From assembly GCF_014898815.1 (NCBI RefSeq), contig NW_026515521.1, positions 186,001-250,000 of the forward strand: a stretch of 64,000 bases of DNA, in the 5' to 3' direction. Of this stretch, positions 1-11,300 are shown one piece after another (the first letter of the stretch is position 1; each line of letters starts with the position of its first letter). Both the position numbers and the translations under genes were made by a program. Source of the stretch: Panonychus citri (taxonomy: Eukaryota; Arthropoda; Arachnida; Trombidiformes; Tetranychidae). The notes below the pieces were generated by a model. The model saw only the letters and a program-made list of their open reading frames with translations, searched no databases and had not been told where the DNA came from.

Positions 1-2
1 CT

Positions 3-845
3 ACGGTGGTGGATCAACCTGTTGTAATCCCTCGAAGGATTGAAAATACACCAGTCACCCAAGTTGTTAACACTGGTCAGTATATACCTGACCCAAAGAT
101 AAAAGATTTTGAGAAATCTGATGACCCATACGAGTGGGTGATGAGAGCTGAAAGAAGGTTAGCTCTGGAACGTGTCGATGATGACACAAGACTTCGTTGT
201 CTTAAAAAGGGATTCTCGCATGATCTCTTACACATTGCTGAAACTATTGACCCTGATATACGAGATTACAAGGAATATCTCAAAGCTCTTTATGAAAAGC
301 TAATGGGACCAGCAACAAAGTCCGCTGCTCTTCATGAGCTGATGAACTTAAGATATAAGTTTGATAAAACTCCAGCCGAGTTTATAACAAATCTTAAGGA
401 TCTGATTTTCAAGAGTCAAGGAAAAGTTTCTGATGAAACCCTTATCGTGATGATGTTGGAAAGGGTACCTCCTGATGTAAAGAAAGATATATTTCATCAG
501 AGGGCAAATAAATCAATGAATGATTTGACCGATATTTTGAACCTTTACTATTATGAGAGAAGAGATCAGTCTCGAAACTTTAAGACTCATAATTCAAAGT
601 ACAAGGGGAATGGTAATCCTCAACAAGGTTCTGATGGTAAAAGAAACGACGAATGGAAAAGTCGATTGAAATGTTGGAAATGCAATGGAAATGGTCATTT
701 ATCGAGAAATTGTACCAAAATCCTGAAAATGTTTCGAAACATTCGGAAACTGAAAAGAAAACAAATCCCAAAGATGATGAGAAAAGTACTAAAAACATTA
801 AGTTGTTGTATTCTTTGGTGGAAGTTTCGAAAATTACTCAATTGA
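3..845 (+). CDS. gag: Gag (capsid and zinc-knuckle nucleocapsid), 5' partial
   Basis: This frame is open from the window edge, so the true start is upstream. The helical capsid-like part covers most of the first 190 codons. A CCHC knuckle, CWKCNGNGHLSRNC, lies at about 672-713. Gag would package the element RNA in cytoplasmic particles. After the knuckle the frame turns into an implausible basic tail, while the minus-one frame reads a hydrophilic linker leading into the protease. The switch could be programmed minus-one frameshifting or simple decay. I saw no convincing slippery heptamer. Confidence 0.8.
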   Translation, partial: TVVDQPVVIPRRIENTPVTQVVNTGQYIPDPKIKDFEKSDDPYEWVMRAERRLALERVDDDTRLRCLKKGFSHDLLHIAETIDPDIRDYKEYLKALYEKLMGPATKSAALHELMNLRYKFDKTPAEFITNLKDLIFKSQGKVSDETLIVMMLERVPPDVKKDIFHQRANKSMNDLTDILNLYYYERRDQSRNFKTHNSKYKGNGNPQQGSDGKRNDEWKSRLKCWKCNGNGHLSRNCTKILKMFRNIRKLKRKQIPKMMRKVLKTLSCCILWWKFRKLLN

Positions 846-1375
846 ATAATAGTTCTCAGAGTGAGATGCCATATGTATCAGCTCGTCTTCATGACGCTGA
901 TAAGAAAACGGTCGCTGAAGGCAATATCCTTCTGGATACTGGTGCTTGTGCCAATGTAATGGATCTCGAACTCGCACAAAAAATGGGAGCTGATATTTTG
1001 GAAACTGATAAAGTCCTTAAAGGAATTGTTTCTAATGTTTATCTTCATGCTGTTGGTTACACATACATCATCATCAAGCATAAAAACTTTAAAGAAGCTC
1101 GAGTTGTTCGTGTTCTATTGGTTAAAGATTTTGAACCAATTCTACTGCTTGGAAATTCATTTTTCCATACTTTCTTGATGAGACTCGAGTCTGATGGTGA
1201 AACTTTCAGAATTTCTGTTCGTGATGAAGATGATGGAATTTCGTGTTTACCTGATTTTGATATTAGGTGTAGTAGACCTAATGAAACTCAATTAATTCTC
1301 AATTATCCTGATGAACCAGAGGATAATGTCAATTCGAAAAGAAGAAAAAGAGGAAAAGGTAAAATCAATTTGTAA
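653..1375 (+). pseudogene. pol: Retrotransposon protease region
   Basis: A retropepsin-like active site, LLDTGACANVMD, is readable near 929-964, followed by a hydrophobic stretch with LLLGNSFF near 1145-1168 that matches the second conserved part of aspartic retroproteases. The protease would cleave the element's polyproteins. The frame overlaps the end of gag by about 190 bp and then passes into a basic tail (SKRRKRGKGK). The reverse transcriptase continues in a third frame that overlaps by about 65 bp, so a second frame change is needed here. No ATG is expected because the domain is normally made as a fusion. Confidence 0.75.
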
Positions 1376-1985
1376 AGTTTGTGTTATGCCAAATGAAAGT
1401 AACTTTGTTAAAGCAAATGAAGTTGATAAACTTTACGCTGTATCAAGCCTTGAAGCTGATGAATTAACTTTTGAGGAAAAGTTAGAAAAGGCTATTAATC
1501 CTGATTTACCTGATGACAAAAAAGCGGAATTACGAAAATTGTTCATGGAATATGAATCCGTATTTTCTAAACATCGACATGACTTGGGTCTTGTCCCTCA
1601 TGATGTTTGTAAGGTAAAAATTGATATCGGTGACAATGTTGTACCATCACAAAAACCGTATCCATGTTCACCAGAGAAGAGACAAATCTTCCAAGATTTA
1701 ATTGATGCTTTAATCAAAGCTGGAATCGTTAAAGAATCTGAAGCTGATGGTGGAAGTCCCGCTTTGCTTGTTGAACGAACAACGAAGAACGGAAAAAGTT
1801 ATCGTTTGGTTTGTGATTTTCGTTGTTTAAATCATCTAACAAAAGTTCCAAGTTATCCCATGCCAAGGATAGAAGATTGCCTCGAGGCAGTGAGAGGAAC
1901 TCAGTTCTTTAACATGTTCGATCTATGTCAAGGATACCATCAGATCGAAATACCCCTGAAGAAAGATATAAAACAGTTTTCATAA
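1311..1985 (+). pseudogene. pol: Reverse transcriptase, N-terminal half (frame-broken)
   Basis: This frame holds the connecting domain and the fingers of a Ty3/gypsy reverse transcriptase. The proline-rich PSQKPYPCSPEKR stretch, the YRLVCDFRCLN motif and FFNMFDLCQGYHQIEI (first catalytic aspartate in FNMFD) are visible. The frame runs into a TAA at 1983-1985. The palm continues in a different frame from about 1953, which indicates a single-base indel near 1950-1955 within the polymerase. That makes this copy non-functional unless the difference is a sequencing error. Confidence 0.85.
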
Positions 1986-3610
1986 CTCCTGATGGAAAAT
2001 TCGAATACTTAAGATTGCCAATGGGGCTAAAAGGAGCTCCATTTATTTTTCAAAAATTGGTAAATAAAGTCCTTGAAGGTCTACAGTATCGTCAATGTTT
2101 GGGTTATTTTGACGATGTCCCTGTTTTAGGACGTAATTGGAACGAGTTGATTGAAAATACAAAAACAGTTTTAAAACGGTTTCTTCAGTATAACCTCAAG
2201 GTTCGACTAGAAAAATGTAAATTCGGATTTACAGAATTGCTTCTGTTAGGTCACATTGTGAATGGAATTGGTATTCAACCTGATCCTGATAAGGTCGAAG
2301 TTCTCAAGAACTTACCTTATCCAAAGACCTTAAAAGAATTGCAAAGTCAATTAGGATGTTTCAATTATTTTTCAAGGTACATCCCTAATTATTCACAATT
2401 GGCTGCCCCTTTATACATGCTAATAAACAAAGAACGTCGATTCAAATTGACTGACGAAGATAAAGTTAGTCTGGACAAGTTACGAAACTCGTTGATTTCG
2501 ACTACTCAATTGGTTCATTTTAACCCTGAATTGCGGAGAAAAATATCAGTGGATGCTTCTGATAAAGCAGTGGGTGGAATTCTTCTTCAAGAAGATGAGA
2601 AACAAACAATTCCGAAAGGTTATGAAAACCTAAAAGAAGTGCCAATTGATAAAATTGTTCATTGGAAACCAATTAGTTTTTTCTCGCAAAAACTTTTAAA
2701 GTACCAAATTCCTTATTCGACTTCAGAGAAGGAATTATTCGCTGTTCTTGTTGCTGTGCGCAAATTTCACCATTATCTTGAAGATAAAGAATTTGTGATC
2801 GAGACCGATCACCATGCATTGTGTCAAATGCCGTTGGTGAAATTCAAAAATAATCGTTTGAAACGATGGGCTATAATTTTGAGTAGTTTCAAATACAAAG
2901 TCCTTTACAAAGAAGGAAAACTTCATCCCGCCGATTGTTTTTCGCGAATGAATGAATGGACTCATCGAAAAGTAATCGACCCTGAAAAAGATTATTTGGA
3001 TGATCTTTTGTGTGTTAATGAGGTGACCAATTGGAACGACCTCATGGCTGAGGAAATTGATCCCAATTTCGAGATTGGAATGAACATTGTTAATTTAGGA
3101 TTAACAGATTCGATCATTGAACTCAATAATCCTCGTTCAATACTGTACACTCGACCTTGTGTTAGGTATCGAGATGAAATTGAAGATTATCAAAAAAGTA
3201 ACGACTTCCTCAAGGAAGCAATTGAAACGTTAGCCGTTGACCCAACATCAATTAAATTTCGACGATTTCTCCTGAGAGATGGACTATTATACCGAAAGTC
3301 AAACAATGCAAGAGAAGCTCCTAAAGTTGTTATTGGTTCTAAAGTTTTACAACTTTTGTTTAAGGAAGAACATCAATCATCCCTTGCAGGACATTTTGGT
3401 GCAGAAAAAAGTTACTTGGAATTATCGCGAAAATATTGGATGCCCTACCTTTATGATGAAGTGAAAAAACTTTGTAAAGAGTGTGAAACTTGTCAACGAG
3501 CTAAACCTGCATCAAAGGTCTATTCTGAAGCTTGTGAAAAACCGATTCCTGAGAAAATCTTTCAAAGATTGGAATTAGATGCAGTTGGACCATTCACTCT
3601 TAAAACTTGA
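1953..3610 (+). pseudogene. pol: Reverse transcriptase C-terminal half, RNase H and integrase zinc-binding domain
   Basis: The frame carries FITPDGKFEYLRLPMGLKGAP, the catalytic GYFDDVPV box (variant of YxDD), an RNase H domain starting at ISVDASDKAVGG with ETDHHAL further on, and the H2C2 integrase N-terminus (EHQSSLAGHFG, then KECETCQRAKP). It stops at a TGA at 3608-3610, just before the first catalytic aspartate of the integrase, which lies in the next frame. Domain order is that of Ty3/gypsy rather than Copia. No start codon of its own is implied. Confidence 0.88.
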
Positions 3611-3906
3611 AACAAAAGATAATTCTAGTTCTTGTCGACACTAGTACTCGCTTTGTCTATGCACGATTATTCAATAATCAGAAAAGTGAGAATGTGAAAA
3701 AGTTTCTCAATGGATTTTTCAAAATCTTTGGATTTCCGAAAATTATCCAATCAGACAGAGGTACGAACTTCTTAAGTGAAGAAGTTCAAGAATTTTTATC
3801 TTCAGTGAATATAAGACATTCAGTGTCTAATGCTTGGCACCCCAGTCACAAGGAGTCGTGGAAAGAAATAATCGAACCCTTGGTGATCGTTTCAGAACGA
3901 ATCTGA
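3611..3906 (+). pseudogene. pol: Integrase catalytic core, first part
   Basis: Two of the three catalytic acidic residues are readable here: the first in ILVLVDTSTRFVYARLF and the second in IIQSDRGTNFLSEE. The frame then degenerates after the WHPSH motif. The glutamate-containing stretch continues in another frame from about 3834. The frame change at roughly 3845-3865 splits the DDE active site between two frames, so the integrase of this copy is dead as it stands. Confidence 0.8.
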
Positions 3907-4589
3907 TTCAAAATGGTCTTACGAATTTTGAAGAAATTCTAATGGACTCAGTGTTTGCTATTAATACTTCCGTGCACAAGATTACAAGGTTCAGTCCTTA
4001 TTTTCTGATTTTTGGAATTCATCCGAGAAAACCAATTGACAATGAGTTGAATCTTCCAGATTCTGATTTCTCAGTCATTGAAGCTAGGAAGCTTGCCCAT
4101 GTGAGACTAATGTCTCAACAACAATACTACATTAATGCTGCTAAAAGAGTTGAAAACCCTTCTCTTTATGAGATTGGAGATCTGATTTTAATCAGAAAAC
4201 ATTATGGAAAAACTGAAACAAGTAAGAAACTTTTACCGCATTATCATGGACCCTTTATTGTTGTTGGACATGCCAAAGGAAGTCTAATAATTCTGAACCC
4301 TGAAGGAATGGAATTGTCCACCGTGAATGTCAATCAGACTAAACCCTATTTCGGTGAATTAGATGAACGAACCAGAAAAATTAAAGAAAAATTTTTCGAT
4401 ACCGAAGATGAAAGCTGGTTAGCTGATCCAAATCAACTACAAGACGAGAGTCTGAATGAAGTAGTAGCCACTGAAGTTACTTTGAAAGAAACTGTCAACT
4501 CTAATGAGAGTAATGAAAAAGATTCAAATCTTGAAAAGAACCAAAGTTCTGAAAACTTAAAGAAAAATCAAGTGCTGATCGAGAGATAA
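3834..4589 (+). pseudogene. pol: Integrase core end and C-terminal GPY/F-type domain
   Basis: The frame begins with PQSQGVVERNNRTLGDRF, which holds the catalytic glutamate, followed by FSPYFLIFGIHPRKP. A C-terminal domain with YEIGDLILIRKHYG and LLPHYHGPFIVVGHAKG resembles the GPY/F module of Ty3/gypsy integrases. The last 70 residues are acidic and low-complexity, rich in Asn, Glu and Ser. The stop at 4587-4589 leaves about 280 bp of AT-rich sequence before the third ORF. Confidence 0.8.
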
Positions 4590-5033
4590 TATCTCAAAAT
4601 GATAAAGGTTCTAATTATCATGATGATAGGAGAGTAACTAGATCTTTGTCTAAAAGATTATCTAAATCATCAGATCAAATATCAGCAATTTACTTTTTTC
4701 AATTTGGTAGTTTGGTTAAGTCTCAAGACTTTACGCTAAGAAAAGCAAACAAAGAAGATAAGTTAAGCGAATCAAATAATTGCTTACTTAAGCTTGCTAA
4801 GGTCAAGCTGACTAATTACTCGTGTAGCTTTTTTAATCATCTTTAATTAGTCACATTGATCCCTAAAATTGACTGATATCAAATTCGAATTTGATATAAA
4901 AAGAAAGACTCTTCTTCTCGACAATCAGTTATTGTCTTACTTTGAAACTGTTCATTCGTTAAATTGTCACTCAAGTGAATCTATTAACTTTTCTAAATTT
5001 GTGAAAATTTGTGAAACTCTCGTGAGTTTAAAG

Positions 5034-7634
5034 ATGAATAATGAAAATCGTGAGGTTAAACCCAATGGTTCTAGTGGTTATTCTTACCCAGATCCTATTA
5101 ATTTTCCTGATCATGTTTATCCTGCTCCTCTTCCTGTTGCCGAGTTGCCTGAATTTTTGTCAATGGAAACCTTCACTCAAGTGAGAAATAAAATTGAGTT
5201 GAAAGCAAAAGAGCAACAAGAGTTGAGAGAAAATTTCATTCAAATGGTAAAGGAGAAAATTTTATTAAATATTGTCGCTTCTCCTTCAGTCTTGAAACTG
5301 ATTGATTTCTCATGTTTACCAAGAGGTCTCAAAACCTCAAATGTTCATCATCCTAAACTGTTGGAAATCATTCAAACCGTAAGTTGTAAGCTTTGTGCTC
5401 AAGTTTCCCTGGAACCTGTTACCTGTTTGGAATGTGAATCGTGGTATTGTTCAGCCTGTGTAATTTGGTTGAAAAAATTGGTTAAACAAATCTCATTACC
5501 ACCACTTCCAAAGTTTCAAAACTTTTTGTGTATTGTTCCTGATTGTGTTGCTAAAGCTTACGCCAATGAAACTTACCCCTGTTATGGTGATTTACCTAAT
5601 AATAAGGTAACTGAAAATTACCTTGAAATGAAATTCATGTGCCGTCGTAATCACTGTTTCAAACAGTTAAATCCTCATGAATATTTGGATCATGAAAAAG
5701 GTTGTCGTCATGGAATAATCGATGAAGATTTTGATTTGGAATCTGAAAGCGTATTCTTGGTTGGACCTACAGTCAAATCTAACCTGATGAAGCCTCGAAG
5801 CTTAGGTGATATTATTCCCTCTTACATCAAAATCAAATCGACAACAATGGATAAAAGTTTACCCAAATATTGGAACAACAAGTTCGAGCTTTGGGCATGT
5901 CTCCTTCATGAGAGAAAAAATCACCCTGAAGATCCTTTACTCGGACCTGAAAAAATTCGTAATTTTACTGGGATTAGTCGAGGTTATTGGACCAGTTTTA
6001 AGAAAATAAATGACCCTGGATTTCCTATCTACGAAGGAGAGAAATTCATCCAAGATTGTGGATTTGACCCTGTTCATGGTGCCAAGGCAAAGCCTGAACA
6101 ACCAGTGAGATTTCCTACAATCAATTGGTCTCGAGTTCCTGATTATCTCATTCGAGTATCAGAAGCCTGGTTTTTAAAATCCTTGGAAGTAAAGAGACTT
6201 CGACGAACTGTCAGTTCTGGATCAATCAGTCTCTCAACTGATTCAAATTGTTCTGATTCAACTTTCATCAGAATTGATCCATTTTCCAGGATTAAAACAC
6301 CTGAAGATCTTGTTTTGTGTCAAGATTTACTGAAAATTTTCCCATCAATTGTGGTAATTGAAGAAAAACCAAAAGAGCCACGAGCTGAAATAAGCCAACA
6401 TAACGCCTTGGTTAGAGAGAAGCGAAGACGCAAGCTTCAAGCTGCTTTCGATAGTCGACCTTCTCCTAATCTACCGAATCTTCAACCTGAGTTCGAAGAA
6501 CTTATTAATGAGAATGCTGCTCAGTGCCCTGAAAAAGAAAGAATCTATTCGATTCATGTGGCTAGTGTTCGTGTTGAAGGTGGTGACCATTATGTTCATC
6601 GTGCTTGTTGGGTTGTGATCGTTGATGCCAACCTCGAGGTTGTGTACGAAACTTTTATCAAGCACAAAGATATCATCTTTTATGATACCCGATTCCATGG
6701 TTTACGCAAGGATCATCTTAAATTTGCTAAGAACCTTGATTCAGCCAAAGACCAAATACTCAAGTATTTAATTACAGCTAAAGCCATAGTTGGTGCTGGT
6801 CTTGTGAACCATTTTAATGCCTTGGATTTTGATAAATCCGAAATTGACTTTTTGTTACACAAATGCCGAGATGTAACTAATTTTTATTCAGCTTATAAGG
6901 AACAACCAATGAGCCTAAGCCTCGCAGCTTTCTTAACCTTCAAAGGTTATACTATTCCTGCAACTGCTCATTCTCCTGCAACCGAAGCTGTTATAAGTCT
7001 GAAACTTTATCTCATGAGTTGGAATGAGATCGAAGCCAAAGCTTCAACATGGGTTGGAATTCATCATAGGAATAGGACTAGAACCTGTGGAAATGAACGC
7101 ATGGCTACCCTGTTAAGCATTTTCAGTGATGCTGTTGATCAAAGGACCGCTGAATGGCCGAAGAACTGGTCTTATTTTGTTCATAGCCGTCCAATGCCAA
7201 AAGTTTCAGAAACTTGCGTTAAAGTAAAAGACTCAAATCTTTCCGAGGAAAATGATTGGATGAAACTTGTCGATTCGCAACAAGTAGTTGAAGTTTGTTG
7301 GGACGATCAAGTTGAAAATCAAAAAGAGGAGGAAGAAAATTCTAAAGATTTGGAACAATCTGAGTGGCCTGAAGATTCTAAAGAATCAAATGAACAACCT
7401 GAAGATTCAATTGAACCAGGAAAAGATCAAGAAGATCAAGGAGACCTGGAAGACCTGGAAGACTCAAGCCTTCAAGAAGAAATTGAAGAAGATAATTGGT
7501 CCATTGAGGAGATTGAAAATGAAGACTCAGATCTTCATGAAAAGCCACCAACTCCTAAACGCTCACCTCAAAGTATTTTCAAAGAAAATTTGAAAAATAA
7601 TCTTCATCATGAGTCGGGTGAATGTGAGGGATAA
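5034..7634 (+). CDS. Third ORF of the gypsy element: RING-like finger plus degenerate REX/ISG20-type exonuclease domain
   Basis: The frame is open from 4869, where the codon is TTG. The first in-frame ATG is at 5034, giving about 866 residues. The ORF sits where errantiviruses carry env, but I see no signal peptide, fusion peptide or transmembrane anchor. A cysteine cluster, CKLC-x9-CLECESWYCSAC, lies near 5385-5460 and is followed by a Cys/His group (CRRNHCFKQLNPHEYLDHEKGC, 5640-5704), as in RING plus TRAF- or RAG1-type fingers. About 6540-7040 matches the REX4/ISG20 DEDDh exonuclease layout: VVIVDANLEVVYETFIK, YDTRFHGLRKDHL, AKAIVGAGLVNHFNALDF and TAHSPATEAVISLKLYL. The catalytic acids expected in motifs 1 and 2 are missing and motif 3 has Glu for Asp, so nuclease activity is unlikely. 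The C-terminus is strongly acidic (SKDLEQSEWPEDSKE and similar repeats). Function is unknown; RNA or DNA binding or host interference is only a guess. Confidence 0.7.
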   Translation: MNNENREVKPNGSSGYSYPDPINFPDHVYPAPLPVAELPEFLSMETFTQVRNKIELKAKEQQELRENFIQMVKEKILLNIVASPSVLKLIDFSCLPRGLKTSNVHHPKLLEIIQTVSCKLCAQVSLEPVTCLECESWYCSACVIWLKKLVKQISLPPLPKFQNFLCIVPDCVAKAYANETYPCYGDLPNNKVTENYLEMKFMCRRNHCFKQLNPHEYLDHEKGCRHGIIDEDFDLESESVFLVGPTVKSNLMKPRSLGDIIPSYIKIKSTTMDKSLPKYWNNKFELWACLLHERKNHPEDPLLGPEKIRNFTGISRGYWTSFKKINDPGFPIYEGEKFIQDCGFDPVHGAKAKPEQPVRFPTINWSRVPDYLIRVSEAWFLKSLEVKRLRRTVSSGSISLSTDSNCSDSTFIRIDPFSRIKTPEDLVLCQDLLKIFPSIVVIEEKPKEPRAEISQHNALVREKRRRKLQAAFDSRPSPNLPNLQPEFEELINENAAQCPEKERIYSIHVASVRVEGGDHYVHRACWVVIVDANLEVVYETFIKHKDIIFYDTRFHGLRKDHLKFAKNLDSAKDQILKYLITAKAIVGAGLVNHFNALDFDKSEIDFLLHKCRDVTNFYSAYKEQPMSLSLAAFLTFKGYTIPATAHSPATEAVISLKLYLMSWNEIEAKASTWVGIHHRNRTRTCGNERMATLLSIFSDAVDQRTAEWPKNWSYFVHSRPMPKVSETCVKVKDSNLSEENDWMKLVDSQQVVEVCWDDQVENQKEEEENSKDLEQSEWPEDSKESNEQPEDSIEPGKDQEDQGDLEDLEDSSLQEEIEEDNWSIEEIENEDSDLHEKPPTPKRSPQSIFKENLKNNLHHESGECEG

Positions 7635-8149
7635 ATTTTGAGATTTTCAGAATTTTCCTGAAAACACTTTAATGTTTCTCTTTTCTTATTTTAATTTTGA
7701 TTAATTTGTTTTCTTTTAATAATTGATTAGCCTATGATTAAGCCTCGAAGCTTATTTAATCTAATGATTAATCTTGTCTTAATCTCTTTTGTTTAATGGA
7801 CGCTTAGTCTAGCCACTTGGCTTTTATTTGTAATCTTCCCCCTATTTAATCATTTTTGTATCTTTTTGATTATCATCATTATCTTATGATATCTTATGTT
7901 TAATCTCTAGTTAACGGAAAAGATTCAATCTTTTAGTTAGTGTTATTTTTAACCTCGAAATGTTAACTTGATTAACTTTTTATGTTTCAATATAAATTTC
8001 ATTGTGTTTTAGTTTAATTAATAAACTTTAATTGTTAAAGAATATTCAGTCTCAAAACTGTGAAGTTATCAATCCTACGAACTTAGATTGTTGTAGGCAA
8101 TCGTGTCTTCTGAAGAGAAGTTAGGAAACTTTCCAAATTAATCCCTACA
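7623..8149 (+). repeat. Candidate 3' LTR of the gypsy element
   Basis: The stretch starts TGTGAGGGAT and ends ATCCCTACA. These ends are near-perfect inverted copies with TG...CA termini, as expected of an LTR. It begins inside the last codons of the third ORF. A polyadenylation signal, AATAAA, lies at 8020-8025. The 5' LTR is outside the window, so the borders cannot be confirmed by comparison, and no strong polypurine tract is visible just upstream. Confidence 0.55.
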
Positions 8150-8276
8150 TATAGCTAACTATTTAATTATAACTGTTTATCTCTTTCCTTTTCCTTGACT
8201 TTTCCACGTCAAGTGTTGGGTTTTGATCAATTAAAGCATTAGCTTGTCATGAATATAATTAGCCTTTTTTTAGGGA

Positions 8277-8284
8277 TATAAATA
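8277..8284 (+). promoter_or_regulatory. TATA box of the fatty acid synthase gene
   Basis: TATAAATA lies 62 bp upstream of the start codon at 8346, with AT-rich sequence on both sides. It is 128 bp downstream of the retrotransposon LTR end, so the LTR could act on this promoter. Confidence 0.5.
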
Positions 8285-8345
8285 TAAATGATCTTCTCAA
8301 TTAAATTTAGTTGATAAAAAAGTTTCTTGTGTGAGTTATATCGCC

Positions 8346-11300
8346 ATGGCTTCAATACCTTACAACTTATTAGTTATCTCTGGTGTATCTGGACGTTATC
8401 CTGAGGCTCAATCTTTGGAACAATTTTGGTTCAACCTATTGAATGGTGTTGATGGTGGTACAATAGATAATAGAAGATGGCCAACTTGTGAGTATGTGTA
8501 TGCGGTTTTCGAAATATTTGATTATTTCAATTTATACTTGTATTTGGAACTTATGTATTAATATACAGACAGGTAGTGACTAAAATTAACAATCAAAATA
8601 AGAAAAATCAATGGTAAATCATCTAAGTGTTATCACTGATGATAAAGATTATCAATTGATTTTAGTAGCTAAGTTGCGCGAATGACTAAAAATCACTCGA
8701 AACTCATTTTTCACGACTGTATATGAACTTATATTTGTGTCTCTCTTTCTACTAGCACTGCTAAATGTACCTAAAAGGTTAGCCAAAGTTCCGAATATTG
8801 GCCTTTTTGATGCAGAATTTTTCAAAATACCTACAGAATCTGTTTCAATCATTTTACCAGCAATTCGTGTTATGCATGAGGCTATACACGAAATGTTTAT
8901 TGATGCTGGTAAGTGCACAATCATAAAATATCTTGAGAAAAGTTATTAATTCGTTTTTGAATCAAATGGAAGGTTTCACCCCCGATAGCTGGCGTGGTAC
9001 GAATACTGGTCTTTTTTCTGGTGTAAGTGAGAGTCACAGACCACAATTTGAAGGAGTTCCTCTTGGTTTGAATCATCCTGAAAGCGTCAATTGGTTACAT
9101 TATGTGTTTGATCTGAAAGGTCCAGCCATCAACGTGGACACTGCATGTGCTGCCGCTGCTTCAGCTTTCGATATTGCAGCGAGAAGCATATTGTTTGGTG
9201 ATTGTGATCAAGCGATTGTTCTTGCTCATAATCATTGTCTTGTGCCATTTGTCTCTCATTGTTTCAGATCATTTGGAATGACAAGTATTGATGGTAAGTC
9301 CAAATGTTTAGATACTAATGCTAATGGTTATCTTAGATCTGAAAGTATTGTTGCGATTTTAATTCAACGTAAATCTGATGCCAAGAGAGTTTACGGCTCT
9401 CTAATAAATATCGCTGTGAACAATGATGGATTCACCAAAGAAGGAATTACTTTTCCACGACTCGAAGGTCAGATAGATGTTCTTAAACGATTATTTAAAG
9501 ATGTGCATTTAGATCCAGTGGATATCGATTATGTTGAAGCGCATGTAACGGGAACTGCAGTTGGAGATCCAATTGAATGTAAGGCATTGATGGAAACAAT
9601 GAGACCCAATTCAGATAAACCTCTTCTTGTTGGTTGCCTCAAATCAAATATTGGTCATTCTGAAGGTTCTTCCGTTTTGAATGCGATCTCAAAAGTCGTT
9701 AAGATTTTCCAAACTGGTGTAATTCCTGCTAATTTACATTTCAATGACCCAAATCCAAATATCGATGGGCTGATTGCAGGTGTTATAAAACCCATTCTTG
9801 AAAATACAAGATTCGATGGAGATCATATTATGATAAATTCGTTTGGGTTTGGTGGTGTCAACACTACCTTCATTTTGCAAGCAAATTCTAAAAGAATCGA
9901 AAAGACTGATCTAATTTTAAGTTCCAATAAAGTACCACGTTTAGTCAATTTTTGCAATCGAACTTATGAAGGCTTGGAAACTATTGTTAATTTTATTGAG
10001 GAGCAAAAAGGATCGTTAACAAAATACACGTTGGCACTTTTGGATAACATGAGTAAGATCAAACCATCAACAGGGTTTGATCATCGTGGATATTTATTGT
10101 TGGATCATGAACAAACAATCATTCATCAAACATTGAAACAAAATGTTTCAACTGATGAAGTTTTTCCTTGGTTGGTATTCACTCCAATGTTTAATGTCTC
10201 CTCACAATCATTTGTTCAACTGTTGGAAGCTCCTCTAATTTATTCAAGAATAAGATCTATGCAAACCGATCGCTTGAACTCATTAGGAATTGATGTTATC
10301 AAGATTATCCAATCTAATCAACAGGATTTAATTTCCTTTTTAATTTCGTCAATTGCGATTCAAATCGCTCTTTGTGATTTACTAACTAAATGTTTGGAAA
10401 TTAAACCGAAAGGTATAATTGGTCATTCGATTGGTTCAATTGCTGCTTCTTATGCTGATGGATGTATAACTGATGAAGATGCTCTGTTAATCGGTTATCA
10501 TATCGGTGTCGCTTGTAAACAATTTAAAGGAAAAGGAGCAATGGCTTATGTTAATTTATCATGGAAACAAATTGAAGAGATGAAATTTGGTTGTATCGAA
10601 TTAGCTTCAACTGAGTCAGGGGATTGGACGTTGATCACTGGTATCATAGATGAAGTTAAACAGTTCATCTCAAAAATCGGACCTAATATCAAGACAAATA
10701 TAATTGATACTAAAGGGATTCCTTTTAATTCATCTCTCCTTGACGAAGTATCAAAACCGCTTGAACCAGTAATCAATAAATTTCTCAGACCATTGAAGAT
10801 AAATTCAAGATTAACGACTAACTTTTGTGAAAACTTTATCAATTCTGATCAAGAGCATATCATTGATGGACATTTTTTCGTTTCCTGTATCACAGAATCA
10901 TGTAGTTTTAATGAAATAATAGAAAAGACTGATTCGAACTCTGTGTTATTAGAAATTGTTGCAAGTGTTGAGACGAGACAATCATCAATATTCTTAATAA
11001 ATGATCAAAAGACGTTGAATATTAGCAGCTATTACATGTATAACCAATCGATTGTGCATCTTTATAAAATGATTGGTCAAATTTATCTTCGTGGTCTTAA
11101 TCCAATGGTTACAAATCTTTATGATCAAATTGAATATCCAGTCCCAAGAGAAACTCAACACATTGGTCATCTGATTAAATGGAAGCATGAAAAGGAATGG
11201 TTTGATGCTAAATACAACAAGATTTCTAAACAAGAAACTGAATTTTCCAAAATAATTGATCTTCACGACCCTTCCTGGTCATTTCTTACTGGTCATCAGA

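Larger units (their letters stand above)
1..8149 (+). mobile_element. Ty3/gypsy LTR retrotransposon, 5' truncated by window edge
   Basis: Gag, protease, reverse transcriptase, RNase H, integrase and a third ORF follow in gypsy order on the plus strand and end in a candidate 3' LTR. The 5' LTR and primer-binding site lie outside the window. Gag-pol is interrupted by frame changes near 700, 1350, 1955, 3608 and 3860, so this copy cannot make a normal polyprotein. The third ORF is open for its whole length. The element is in the same orientation as the fatty acid synthase gene that starts just downstream. Confidence 0.9.

Noticed and set aside
5034..7634. Envelope glycoprotein (errantivirus-like env)
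   Set aside because: The position fits, but there is no signal peptide, fusion peptide, furin site or membrane anchor, while zinc-finger and exonuclease-like features are visible.
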